Shown here piece after piece: positions 38,154 to 48,413 of a stretch of 64,000 nt of DNA. Below the pieces are notes generated by a model, which was not told where the DNA came from, did not search any database, and saw nothing but the letters and a program-made list of their open reading frames with translations. Position 1 is the stretch's first letter, and each line of letters starts with the position of its first letter. The position numbers were made by a program, and so were the translations under genes. Origin of the DNA: Suillus spraguei (lineage: Eukaryota; Basidiomycota; Agaricomycetes; Boletales; Suillaceae); contig JABCPU010000007.1 of assembly GCA_016800925.1 (NCBI GenBank), forward strand, positions 248,001 through 312,000, read 5' to 3'.

Positions 38154-38337
38154 AAAGATTAAAGTCTATTTGATCATCGACTATCCAGTCTTCGACCCTG
38201 AACCCTGATCACTTAGATCAGTAGACTAGCGTACGCGTACGCTGAGCAGATTGTCAAGAGAAGCCCTCTGACAGAAGAAAGCCCTAACGGACAGCAAGAC
38301 AGCGCATGTAGGCACTGAGAAAGAAGAATCATCAACC

Positions 38338-39177
38338 ATGTCGTCGACCAAAGAATTCGAATACAAGATCGGTCAACTGATTGGTTTTGATGGAGATCGT
38401 GATAACTCTCGCGAGTTTATCCAGTCGTGCAACTTGCACTTTGACATCAATGAAAAGCTTTACACCACCGACAAGCAGAAGATCATCTACATAACATCCT
38501 TTATGACCGAGAAGAACGCCAAGTCTTGGAAGGAACAATTCCTTGAACATGCTCAATCTACCGACACTTCCGGACAAAAAGTGGGTTATGGGACGATGGT
38601 AGATTTTATGAAGAGCTTCAAGGAAGCATTTGAACCGGTGGATACCAAAGGAACCGCGCTCACAAGGCTTAGGGATCTCAAACAAGGAACTGGAGATCTC
38701 CACACTTACGTCGCCGACTTTGAGGCACTTGCAGCCAAGGCTCAGATCACTGACAATGCGACGAAGATCCAGTTCTTCCAAGACGGCCTTAACTGGGGTA
38801 TCCTTACCAAGCTTTTCAATACAGGAGATGTCTCCGAAATATTCAGAGACGTTGTGCTGCAATGCGTTGCTATTGACAACGCCCATCATCGGCTTAACGC
38901 CATGAGGACACGTCATGTTCCACAACAGAAGAAGAAGAACTATGGGAATGCACGGTATATTCCGAACCGTGATTCCAACGCAATGGTCGTAGATCGAATC
39001 TCCGACATGGAAAGATCCGAATGCATGAAGAAAGGGCAATGCTTCGGATGCAGAAAGACAGGACACCGCATCCATAACTGTCCTGACAGAAAGAAGAAGA
39101 CCCCGCTCCGACAAACCGAAGTCAAAGACGAAGAAGAAGATGAAGAAACCGTAAGACGAATTGTTGAGGATTTTTGA
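38338..39177 (+). CDS. Ty3 Gag (capsid plus zinc knuckle)
   Basis: An intact 279-aa frame. The capsid-like retrotransposon gag domain covers about residues 25-200 (NSREFIQSCNLHF, KNAKSWKEQF, MVDFMKSFKEAFE, LQGT-type block LKQGTGDLHTYVADF). A canonical CCHC zinc knuckle, CFGCRKTGHRIHNC, is near residue 236, followed by a Lys- and Glu-rich tail. Gag assembles the virus-like particle and binds element RNA. The stop at 39175-39177 sits in a GGATTTTTGACTT context, where the protease frame is already open, suggesting -1 frameshifting into pol. Confidence 0.9.
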   Translation: MSSTKEFEYKIGQLIGFDGDRDNSREFIQSCNLHFDINEKLYTTDKQKIIYITSFMTEKNAKSWKEQFLEHAQSTDTSGQKVGYGTMVDFMKSFKEAFEPVDTKGTALTRLRDLKQGTGDLHTYVADFEALAAKAQITDNATKIQFFQDGLNWGILTKLFNTGDVSEIFRDVVLQCVAIDNAHHRLNAMRTRHVPQQKKKNYGNARYIPNRDSNAMVVDRISDMERSECMKKGQCFGCRKTGHRIHNCPDRKKKTPLRQTEVKDEEEDEETVRRIVEDF

Positions 39178-42100
39178 CTTGGAGAAACAAAGATTCGACG
39201 TATGTTTCTCCCAATGTAATACTAAGACTTGTACGCGCTGTAGGTGAAAGGAAAGAACTTCATGTCCCCATCACCCTCCACTCACGTACTCGCTTGAAAT
39301 CCGTCGACACCACCGCTGTTATCGATTCAGGAGCGGCAGGAACATTCATCTCAGAAGAGTTTGTGAAACTCCATCAAATCACGCGACGAAAACTCAAAGA
39401 ACCGTTTCGAGTTACAACAGCAGATGGAACCCTTATAAAAGGAGGACCAATCACGCATTACTGCTCCTAGTGGTCAAAATCGACGACGAACTATGTATGG
39501 AAAATTCAACATCACCAAACTAGGAAGGAGAGATCAAATCTCCTTGGAATTCCATGGTTACGAGCAATGAACCCCATTATAGACTGGGCTGCTGAAACAC
39601 TGGTCCTTTCACAGACAGAGAAATCTAATGAAATCGAAATCGATTTGGATAAAGACCGAAAGAAGAACGGGTTACCCCGACTTTTCAATCACCATACCAG
39701 ATGGCAACATTCCCGCCTTCCGAAACCATTCATCGCCTCTCCTATTGATGTTCCTGAAGACCCAGAACCAGAAGTACGGACTCCACGTACTACGAACCCA
39801 CTCCACATGTACAATTGCCGCGAGCAGTGTCACCGATCCCTCGCGCAGAAAAGCGCAAGAATGAATCCGAACCCGAGTATCGGGCTGGACAAGAACCTAT
39901 TGAGCAACGGCCAATAGAAGATCAGAAGCAAGGAAAAAGAAAACCGGAAGAAGAACTCCTAGGACGAAGCACCAACGTACCGAATTATCCAAGTTCTTTG
40001 TTCCCCTGAAAACCCTTTCAGCTTCTATAGAAGAAATTCCCGATAAAGAAGAACCCGTGCCCTCGTTGATCCCAACGAGGATGATGACCAATTTGATACC
40101 ATGAATGACGTCTGGCATGCGCCAGAAGTACGCGAAATTTCCTCTTACGAGCTCGGAGATGGGAATTTCTTGTGGAATATGACACCGATGGAGTCAGCAT
40201 GAGGATTATAGAGAAGTATCCATGGATACACCTTTGACACGTGATGGAACTTCTCAACTCGAACGATCCTCTCCCCACTCCACAATTCCTCCCTCCCTTC
40301 CGAAGTATAGTAACAAAGCTCAGGAATTCGCCACAGATGAGAAAGAAAAGAAAAAGAAATCTTTCAAGAATTGGTCCCGGATTATTTGCATGACTTCGCA
40401 GACGTCTTTGCTAAGGACGGACTGAACAAACTACCCCCCGAACGCCTTGATATCGATCATCGGATCGATACCAAACCCGGTTTTATTCCTCGCACATCTA
40501 AGGTTTACCCGCTATTGGAAAAAGAACGCGCTGCTGTCAAAACGTTTATCGATGAAAACGTTGCAAAAGGCTTTATCTCAGAATCGAAGTCACCTCAAGC
40601 TAGTGGCTTCTTCTTTGTGGGAAAGAAGAGTGGAGAACTGCGTCCCTGTCAAGATTATCGCTACATCAATGATTGGACAGTCAAGAACGCATACCCGCTT
40701 CCACTCCCTATTTCCCTTGTCGCACGTCTTCATAATGCGCAGTTCTTTACGAAAATGGACATCCGATCCAGTTATAACAACATTCGCATCCATCCTGACG
40801 ACAGATGGAAAGCTGCTTTTACCACGGAGTTTGGCCTCTTTGAACCAAATGTCATGTTCTTTGGCCTCTGCAATTCCCCAGCAACTTTTCAAGCATACAT
40901 GAATCGCACCTTTCAACAAGAAATCAATGAAGGATGGATGGTTATCTATATGGACGATATCCTGATTTTCTCTACAACAATGAAAGAACACCGTGAACAA
41001 ACTAGACGAGTTCTGATGAAAATACGAAAAGAACACCTGTTCTTGAAACCGGAGAAATGCACCTTCGATGCAGAAGAAGTGGAATACCTCGGAATGATAA
41101 TTCGTCCCGGACAAGTTGCTATGGACACCGCCAAAACCAAGGGAATCTCCGAATGGCCAATCCCGAAATCCGTAAAAGATGTTCGGTCATTCCTCGGTTT
41201 TTGCAACTTCTACCGCACGTTCATTTCCCACTATTCTGACATCGCTAGACCCCTTATCGATTTGACGAAGAAAGATAAGGCCTTTGAGTGGTCAACCGAA
41301 TGTATGGACACCTTCGAAGAATTGAAACAATGCTTCACTTCCCAACCAGTACTCCGTAACCCTGATCCTTCCCGGCAATTTGCTATTGCTACCGATGCTT
41401 CACTCGTAGCAACTGGTGGAGTTCTACTACAACTGATGAGAATGGTGTTTATCACCCATGCGCATACCTCTCACAGTCCTTAAACCCCACAGAACGAAAC
41501 TATCAGATCTTTGATCGGGAACTCCTTGCTGTGATCCGGGCACTCAACGAATGGCGTCATTATCTTGAAGGAAACTCGCACCCCGTCCTGGTATTCACCG
41601 ACCATAAGAACCTTCTGTACTTCAGAAGTGCACAGAAGCTCACCCGTCGTCAAGCACGATGGCAATTGATTTTGTCTATTTACGACATCGAACTGCATCA
41701 CATTGCAGGTACTAAATTAGCAGTACCTGATGCACTATCCCGCCGGCCTGATTATGACTCTGGCAAAGATGATAACGAGGACCAGACCCTCCTCCCTGAC
41801 GCTCTATTCGTTCGTCTTATTGATACAGACCTAAAGGATGTCTTGTCATCCTCCGACCCTCTCGATGACCCTGTTTTCAGAATGGCGTCTGATGCCCTTG
41901 ATGGCGTATGCCTTCCCCCTATGAAATCGGCACTCTCTGATTGGACGATTGAGGAGAACGTCCTCTATTTTAAAAAATCGTGCCTATATCCCACCGGCAC
42001 ATCGACCCGATATCCTGAAAAGGTATCATGATCATCCTACCGCAGGACATCCCGGTAGATTCAAAACTGAAGAACTCGTAAAACGGGAAGCCTGGTGGCC

Positions 42101-43271
42101 TGCAATGGGCTCTTATATTCGGAAATACGTTGAGGGTTGCGCCCTTTGTCAGCAAATGAAAGCCGATACACATCCTGTTCGACCCCCACTCACACCCATT
42201 CCCTCGTCGGCAGTCCGCCCGTTCTCTCAGGTCTCCGTCGATCTTATCACTGACCTCCCTGTTTCTGGAGGCTTTGACAGTATCATGGTCGTGGTAGACC
42301 ATGGCCTTACGAAGGGGGTAATTATTATACCTTGCTTGAAAACCATCACTTCAGAAGGCGTGGCGAAGCTATTTTTAAAACATGTTTACCGACGATTTGG
42401 ACTCCATGACAAAGTCATCTCAGATCGAGGACCGCAATTCCTATCTCGCTTCTCAAAGGAACTTGCCCGACTTCTCGACTACGTCATCGCTCCATCCACG
42501 GCTTACCACCCACAGACCGATGGCCAAACTGAAAGGCTAAATCAAGAACTTGAAACATACCTCCGTATCTACTGCCGTAACAACCCCGAAGATTGGGTAG
42601 AACATCTACCAATCGCCGAATTCGTCCACAACCACCGAAAACATGATGCAAGAAATGCATCACCCTTCTATTTGATGATGGGATATGAACCACGCGCTAT
42701 CCCTCATCTGATCCCTGATTCATCCGTCCCCGCAGCAGAAGATCGAGTACGATCACTGCAGAAGATAAGAGAAGAAGCAATCGCTTGCCATAACATTGCC
42801 ATGCAGACAATGGCCGAACGATCCCGAGGAGATAAGTACACCCCATGGAAGATCGGAGATAAGGTTTGGCTATCTGCCGCTAATCTTAGACTTAAACTCC
42901 CATCAAGGAAACTCGCCCCAAAACGATACGGACCTTTCCCAATCATCGATGTCTTATCTCCCATCACGTTCATGCTCCAGCTCCCTCCACAGTGGAAAAT
43001 CCACCCCACGTTCCATGCTTCTGTCTTATCATCCTATAGCGAAACAGACGTACACGGACCAAACTTCCCCGAACCACCACCTGACATCATCGAAGAAGAG
43101 GAAGAATATGAAATCGAAGCGATCCTTTCTCACAAAGGAACCGGCAATCGCCGACGTTATCTTGTTTCGTGGAAAGGATACTCATCAGGAGACAACGAAT
43201 GGCTCCCAGAAAAGAACTTGAAGAACTCCACTCGAATTTTGAATGCTTATAAGAAGCAACACACCCTTTGA
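39168..43271 (+). pseudogene. Ty3 Pol polyprotein, frameshifted in several places
   Basis: Domains are in order but not in one frame. Protease (VIDSGAAGTFIS, about 39315) runs until 39470. Reverse transcriptase (40371-41450) has FFTKMDIRSSYNNIRI, FFGLCNSPATFQAYM and YMDDILIF. RNase H has IATDAS before and FTDHKNL after a break near 41437. Integrase has an HHCC finger (about 42020-42150), VSVDLI, SDRGPQF and TERLNQELE as catalytic D, D, E. A C-terminal chromodomain has YLVSWKGYSS and NEWLPEKNL, ending at 43271. Breaks lie near 39460, 39500-39570, 40000-40360, 41437 and 41975; the last is in a run of six A. All catalytic residues that I can see are kept, so the damage is recent or partly due to sequencing error. 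As read it cannot yield a complete Pol. Confidence 0.85.
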
Positions 43272-43320
43272 TCATCCTTCAGTCAATCAACTCGCACTAA
43301 GCACTTGATCAACTATCGAA

Positions 43321-44790
43321 ATGTCTTTCCCCACTGCCTACATCACCCCCGTCACCATCGCCACCAATGACTCCGACTCTGAAGCTGAAAACTACGGAAA
43401 TCTTACCACTGAAATTGATAACACCTCCTATATCGAAGCCGCCATTCTTTGCGAGGGACATGCCCTTGAAATCGAAAGAATCCTTACTGAACGAGGCGCA
43501 TTCCCCGCCCTACTCCTCGTCAATATCATCTGCACCGCAGCACTCATCGAAATCACCGCTAAAGATATTACGGAAGCCACGTACCGACATCGCTTCTTAC
43601 ATCTTCAAAAACGCATTCGTGCTTACGCTATGTTGCTGTTTCCCAGTTCTTTTAAAAATGATGTTGAAGAAGCTATTCATATCATTGCCGAACGTCGAGC
43701 AGGCATTGCTCGACCTCCCTCTCCGCAGGAAGATACGCCACTTCCTATTCCAGCACCCTCATCTTCGCGTGTTTATTCTAGTCTTGACGCCTTTACTGGC
43801 CTATACACTGCTGTGCAAGAAATCGGACAACTCACTAACAGAGTCGTTGAAACCATCCAGCAGTCGGTCGTTGAAACCAGAACGGCAAGAAACCTGGTAG
43901 AGGAAGCCATCGCTGATTTACAACAAACGCAATCAGACCTTGCATCCCCTCGAACCCCATCTCCTATCGAACAGCCAACTTCGCCACCTCCCGTCACGAC
44001 CTCTCTTGACTGTCCAGATTGGCTATATGAACCCTGCACAAAGGAGCAGTGTGAGGCAGCTAAACTATTAGGTATCCCTGCCACCGAGCTGGTAACACTC
44101 GGCCCTCGACTTCGCGATCTTCATATCCATCCCCCTATGTCTATCCCATCGTCATTCGGTCCTATGGACCCCGTTTCACCAGTCCTAGTAAAAGATTTCG
44201 GCATCACTTCCCCCTCGTCTTCCACTGAACTTCTTGCGGCTGCTGAACGAGCAGTCACTCCGGACCTCCCTACGTCAGCATACACGTTGTCCCCCGCTCA
44301 ACAGGCGCAATTAAAGCGAGCTAACACCCTTGCCTTAAAACGTATGAAGAAGAATAAGGGAAAGAAGCGCGCCAGATCCACTAGCCCCACGCCTATCATT
44401 TCTCCGTCCCCCTTGCGTAAAGCCTATTCCAACCCTGACGAGAACATGAAATGCCGCGTCTGTGGATTGCTAGGGCATCGTCAAAAGAATTGTGTGGAAT
44501 ATCAGTGCAAGGTTTGCAGATATTGGTCACCCACTCATCTATCCCTTTACTGTCCTCATCGAGTCGGGCCCCCTCCCTTCGAGCTAACCTGGAAGGATGA
44601 AGGATTCTATGACGCACTTCGTACCTGGGAGAATCAGCTTGACACCGACCGTATTCAGAGAGAAAAGAAGAGGGACTCTAAACGTCGCGCTGGCCTTGAA
44701 GAAGCCAAGTATATGATGAGCGGGTCGGTTGCTGATGAAGACTACGAGTTCAGCGATGACCCTATTTACTATGCGAATCAAAGTGAGTAA
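43321..44790 (+). CDS. Ty3 element ORF3: 489-aa zinc-knuckle protein between pol and the 3' LTR
   Basis: An uninterrupted frame starts 50 bp after the pol stop. The N-terminal 200 residues are mostly helical in appearance (EAAILCEGHALEIERIL, RFLHLQKRIRAYAMLLF, EEAIHIIAERRAGI). A Pro/Ser-rich linker follows, then a basic KKNKGKKRARS stretch, a canonical CCHC knuckle CRVCGLLGHRQKNC near residue 377, and directly after it a second, wider-spaced CKVCRYWSPTHLSLYC. The C-terminus is charged and acidic. No signal peptide or membrane segment is seen, so although it sits in the envelope position it is not an envelope protein. A nucleic-acid-binding or second Gag-like role is inference. It is intact while pol is broken. 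Confidence 0.8.
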   Translation: MSFPTAYITPVTIATNDSDSEAENYGNLTTEIDNTSYIEAAILCEGHALEIERILTERGAFPALLLVNIICTAALIEITAKDITEATYRHRFLHLQKRIRAYAMLLFPSSFKNDVEEAIHIIAERRAGIARPPSPQEDTPLPIPAPSSSRVYSSLDAFTGLYTAVQEIGQLTNRVVETIQQSVVETRTARNLVEEAIADLQQTQSDLASPRTPSPIEQPTSPPPVTTSLDCPDWLYEPCTKEQCEAAKLLGIPATELVTLGPRLRDLHIHPPMSIPSSFGPMDPVSPVLVKDFGITSPSSSTELLAAAERAVTPDLPTSAYTLSPAQQAQLKRANTLALKRMKKNKGKKRARSTSPTPIISPSPLRKAYSNPDENMKCRVCGLLGHRQKNCVEYQCKVCRYWSPTHLSLYCPHRVGPPPFELTWKDEGFYDALRTWENQLDTDRIQREKKRDSKRRAGLEEAKYMMSGSVADEDYEFSDDPIYYANQSE

Positions 44791-44809
44791 AGTCGGTGAC
44801 TTTACGTGT

Positions 44810-44819
44810 AAAAAGGGGG
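44810..44819 (+). other. Polypurine tract of the Ty3 element
   Basis: AAAAAGGGGG just before TAA and the 3' LTR start at 44823; the expected position for the plus-strand primer. Confidence 0.75.
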
Positions 44820-44822
44820 TAA

Positions 44823-45296
44823 TGTTACAATCGTACGTGCCCCTATTCATTTCTTACTTCATTTACCTTGTATATTACGTAACATGATTCTGACTCATAT
44901 GCTCAACGCATCTGTACTATAGTTGCCTTCCTTCTTTGGATACGCACTTACATTCTCACGTCTCTCTTGGTCTGTGCGTACATATTGGCCTATTTAAGCA
45001 CAGTGTACTTGTAGTAGATTCCCTACTTTAATCTTACTGGGTTTTACCTGGAATCTCCTTCGCTTAGGTCTCCAACCTAAGTCGTCTTGAATTGTCTCTA
45101 AGTCTAAGCACTCCTTAGCCTTAGTCTCTATTCTTGCGGATACCTCTTAGACTTGTCTTCGAGGCTGAACCCTTGATCGTACTCGGAACATGTTCCTTGT
45201 ACTTTCACCTTGTTCTCTTTTGAACATTGTAAGAACTCCCAGCAGACCGTCTGTGTCTTTTCACTGTCGCTGGTGACGCCATCCCAGTTCATAACA
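44823..45296 (+). repeat. 3' LTR of the Ty3 element (LTR-A)
   Basis: Starts TGTTACAATCGTACG and ends CCCAGTTCATAACA. Differs from the 5' LTR at about four positions, including one 1-bp indel near 44876. Confidence 0.92.
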
Positions 45297-46567
45297 ATCT
45301 ACAAGGACCGCTGTGAACAACAGGGTCTCACGATGCACGATCGTGCAATCCCTCGTAACTGCAAAGCAGACGTGCCGCAGGCTACCTTGGACACCTCACT
45401 TACTCCCAAGATTCCTGCATTCACAAAGGCTGGACTCATGGATTATATTGTCGAACTCATTGTTGCCGAAGATGAGGTGAGCGACTCTCATTTTTAGGTC
45501 GCGTACGCAAAAGACAAATGGACCGCTCATTTTTTCAAACAAGGCATGCAATGCCTCGAGAGCACGGTACGTCGCTCATCACTCATTTCTGTCAATTGTA
45601 TACTAATCTTACATAGTTTGATATGTATCATCGCAGTAGTACTCCCTCGCAGGCTCCTGCAGAGCCGTCTGTTACTGCACCTCCCTCGCTTGCTCGCCAA
45701 GGCTCGTATGGCCATAATTGGATGCGAAGCTCTGTCAAATCGCATGTCGTGAATGACGCAACCACACGAAGGCCTCGTCAAGAACTTGAGGACTATCTAG
45801 ATGCACCGCTCGAGGACGTCAACAATGTGGTGGCTTGGTGGGGTGTACGTCTCGTTATTTTATTTGTATTGCTTTCGTACTGACATGATTCAAAAAACTT
45901 TAAAGCACCATTCTATACAATACCCAACTATTTCCCGCATTGCAAAGGACTACCTCGCCATTCAGGGATCAGCTGTTGCGTCTGAGAGAGCATTTTCGAG
46001 CGGCGGTGTTACTGGGACCGTGCGTCGCAGCTGTTTGAAGCCAACAACATTCGAGGCTCTTCAATTGCTCAAGAGCGCATACCGCCAAGGTCACATCTCC
46101 GCAACAGCCCAGGCTGAATTCGCTGCTCCTTATGATAACCGCGTCGATGTCAATGAAGAGTTCTAGTAGCTATTCGTATTGTACATGTCATTTTCATTTT
46201 CATTTTTTTTGCTAATTAAATCAACGGTTCGAGGGTTCGAACACGTTCTGAACCTGAACTGAACCCTTGCGAACGCGTTCGAAGGCGTCCGGTCCAGGGT
46301 TCGCCCATCTTGCTTGAACCTGACCACTGGTCGAGTTCGGGGTTCGCAGATATAGGGTGATGAACCTAACCGAACCGGACTTCGGCAGCACTAGTCATGA
46401 TCAGCGTGCATATAGATGAAAAATATACCTAAAAATGTGTTGCAAGATCTCAAAGTGACCTTCTTTGCAAGCCTCGCATCAGTGTGGGACCTCAGGTATC
46501 CATAGTCTTTGGGAGGTCTTGGAGCTTGGCCATACCAAGGAAAGTGCATGTTCACTGCTAACCATTG

Positions 46568-47035
46568 TGTTACAATCGTACGTGCCCCTATTCATTTTCT
46601 GTCTCCTTTACTGTATATTACGTAACGTGACTCTGACTCATATGCTCAACGCATCTGTACTATAGTTGCCTTCCTTCTTTGGATACGCACTTACATTCTC
46701 ATGTCTCTCTTGGTCCGTGCGCACATATTGGCCTATTTAAGCACGTTGTATTACACTTGTATACTTACTTTAATCTTACTGGGTTTTACCTGGAACATCC
46801 TTCGCTTAGGTCTCCAACCTAAGTCATCTTGAATCGTCTCTAAGTCTAAGCACTCCTTAGCCTTAGTCTCTATTCTTGCAGAACCTCTTAGACTTGTCTT
46901 TGAGGCTGAACCCTTGATAGTACTGAATGTGTTCCTTGTACTTTCACCTTGTCCTCTTCTGGACATTGTAGAACTTCCCAGCAGACTGTCTGCGTCTTTT
47001 CACTGTCGCTGGTGATGCCATCCCAGTTCATAACA
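46568..47035 (+). repeat. Solo LTR (LTR-A)
   Basis: A complete LTR from TGTTACAATCGTACG to CAGTTCATAACA, flanked by CATTG and CGTTG, a target duplication with one change. It arose by recombination between the LTRs of an element of the same family as 37681-45296, 170 bp to the right of the hAT end. Confidence 0.85.
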
Positions 47036-48413
47036 CGTTGCGAACACCACAGTAACTTTTGCTCTAAGTTCTCCCATTCTCACCGAATGTCTCCATGCAA
47101 CATATAGCAGCCATCGGGTGTAGACTCTACGGGCAAAGAGTACAGCAAATGGTTGAGACATGCAAAGACAGCTCCACTAAAATCAGGGCTTGTTGCGATG
47201 AGGGGAAACCATGGGTGAGTCTCATAAGCCCACTGAGTGGTCAGAGTGTCTTTGATGTTATCAGGCGAAGAATCAGATTCAAGTGCGGGGTTCCAAGGTC
47301 GAGGGATAGGAGGGATATGGCTGGAAGAAAGGACACATTTAAGGACGTAAAAATTCGCCCTTTGTGCGTGAATACATGGAGCTTGGGAGTCACAATGGGC
47401 GCCATAGTGAAAGGACTGGGTGATGGAAGAAAGCTTGCAACAGTACAGACTGTTGCATGCGAAAGGCTGAGAATGGGTTCAAAAGAACACAGCAACAGTA
47501 CAGACCGTTGCAGTATTAAGAGAACATGGAGAGCAACAGTTGTGCACAGCCGGTAAAACCTTGCAGTGGGGTTTAAATTGAGCCTAGTGTACAGAGATAG
47601 TAGCGCAGAACACGCCAATGCCTAGCAGTACAAACCGCTAGGTAATGATCAATGAGAGTCCAAGTCGAAGAGAAAAGAGAAGACTCAGCAGTACAAACAG
47701 CTGAGCCTAAATATAGATGGAGTTTGGGTTGACTGAGACTGACATCAACAATGAGATTTGCTTTGCACGTGACTTTATTTCAGATGTTTGTACTTTCTGA
47801 TTCAGCCTAGGCCTTTACACTTAGTACTGATATTTGCACTTAGCTTATAGTACTCCACTGGTGCAATGGTCTGTACTGTTGCGTCATCCCTTACCCCCTC
47901 CTCGTTTGACACAGCAGTGGACTTTGCCTTTGACTTTGACTTTGACACAATGGTCTGTACTGTTGCATCTCTGGACTTCGCCTTTGACTTTGACTTTGAC
48001 ACAATGGTCTGTACCATTGCGTCTCTGCTCTGGACTTCGACATGACGGTCTGTACCATTGTGTCTCTGGACTTTGACTGGTGGTGATGACTCAATGGGGA
48101 TTTGATGATGCAATGGTCTGTATGGACTTTGACACAACGGTCAGTAATTGATTCAGCCTTTACACTCAGTACTGATATATGCACTTAGCTTATAGTACCT
48201 CAACCTCTACTGGCGCAATGGTTTGCACTGTTGCATCAACCCTTATCCTCTCCTCCTTCGACATGACAGTGGACTTCGCCTTTGGAGTTGCTGATGCGAT
48301 GGTTTGTACTGTCGTGTCATCCTCTCTCCTCACACACAGAGGACCTCAGCTTTGACTTGTCGACATGACGGTTGCATTTCTGTACTTTGACTGCGCTATT
48401 GCATCGTTCAGCA
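47036..48413. repeat. Hairpin-rich repeat element, copy A
   Basis: No gene. The left half (47433-47705) has four hairpins with loop TACARN: 47433-47460, 47492-47511, 47621-47642 and 47684-47705. The right half (47863-48314) has inverted versions with loop CTGT or TTGT inside GGTCTGTAC: 47863-47882, 47948-47965, 48002-48019 (CAATGGT/ACCATTG, perfect), 48043-48060, 48215-48234 and 48297-48314. Between them runs the direct repeat CTTTGACTTTGACTTTGACAC. A related copy in the same orientation is at 62985-63860. The copies share GAGCGCCATAG-like, GAATGGGTT..AGAACACAGCAACAGTACAG and GCACGTGACTTT blocks. Confidence 0.75.

Larger units (their letters stand above)
37681..45296 (+). mobile_element. Ty3/gypsy LTR retrotransposon, chromodomain (chromovirus) type
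   Basis: A 7616-bp element has two nearly identical 473-474-bp LTRs (TGTTAC...TAACA) and a perfect 5-bp target duplication ATCTA at 37676-37680 and 45297-45301. The order gag, protease, reverse transcriptase, RNase H, integrase, chromodomain is that of fungal chromoviruses. It lies in the same orientation as the hAT gene it interrupts. By eye the LTRs differ at about four positions, so the insertion is recent. An additional intact ORF occupies the space between pol and the 3' LTR. No obvious TGG-type tRNA primer site follows the 5' LTR. Confidence 0.93.
37036..46166 (+). pseudogene. hAT transposase remnant (BED finger and hAT dimerisation domain), split by Ty3 insertion
   Basis: The N-terminal half (37036-37680) is Pro-rich and acidic, and ends in a BED-type zinc finger (CEVCKANNVPLHQC, then RRTHIARNPKCHY). 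The frame shifts at about 37380 and 37625. The coding sequence is interrupted at 37681 by the Ty3 element and resumes exactly after it at 45297. The C-terminal part (to 46166) includes ELEDYLDAPLEDVNNVVAWWG and the dimerisation block YPTISRIAKDYLAIQGS, ASERAFSSGG, spread over exons with introns near 45479-45497 and 45847-45905. The RNase H-like catalytic region normally between these parts is absent. It could at most supply a DNA-binding or dimerising protein. Confidence 0.75.
36470..46393 (+). mobile_element. hAT DNA transposon, internally deleted, carrying a nested Ty3 element
   Basis: Terminal inverted repeats are TAGTGCTGCCGCAGTCCGGT (from 36470) and its near-complement ending ACTTCGGCAGCACTA at 46393. 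They are bordered by a perfect 8-bp target duplication, GTCATGAT, at 36462-36469 and 46394-46401. TIR type and 8-bp duplication are hallmarks of hAT elements. Both subterminal regions (36480-36660 and 46220-46385) are packed with CGAACC/GGTTCG words in both orientations, likely transposase binding sites. Without the 7.6-kb Ty3 insertion the element is about 2.3 kb. It retains the BED finger and the dimerisation domain of its transposase but not the central catalytic part, so it is non-autonomous. Confidence 0.88.

Noticed and set aside
38332..39114. A 260-codon open frame on the minus strand
   Set aside because: It lies exactly antisense to gag, which has a capsid block, a zinc knuckle and retroelement context. 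The antisense frame has no motif.
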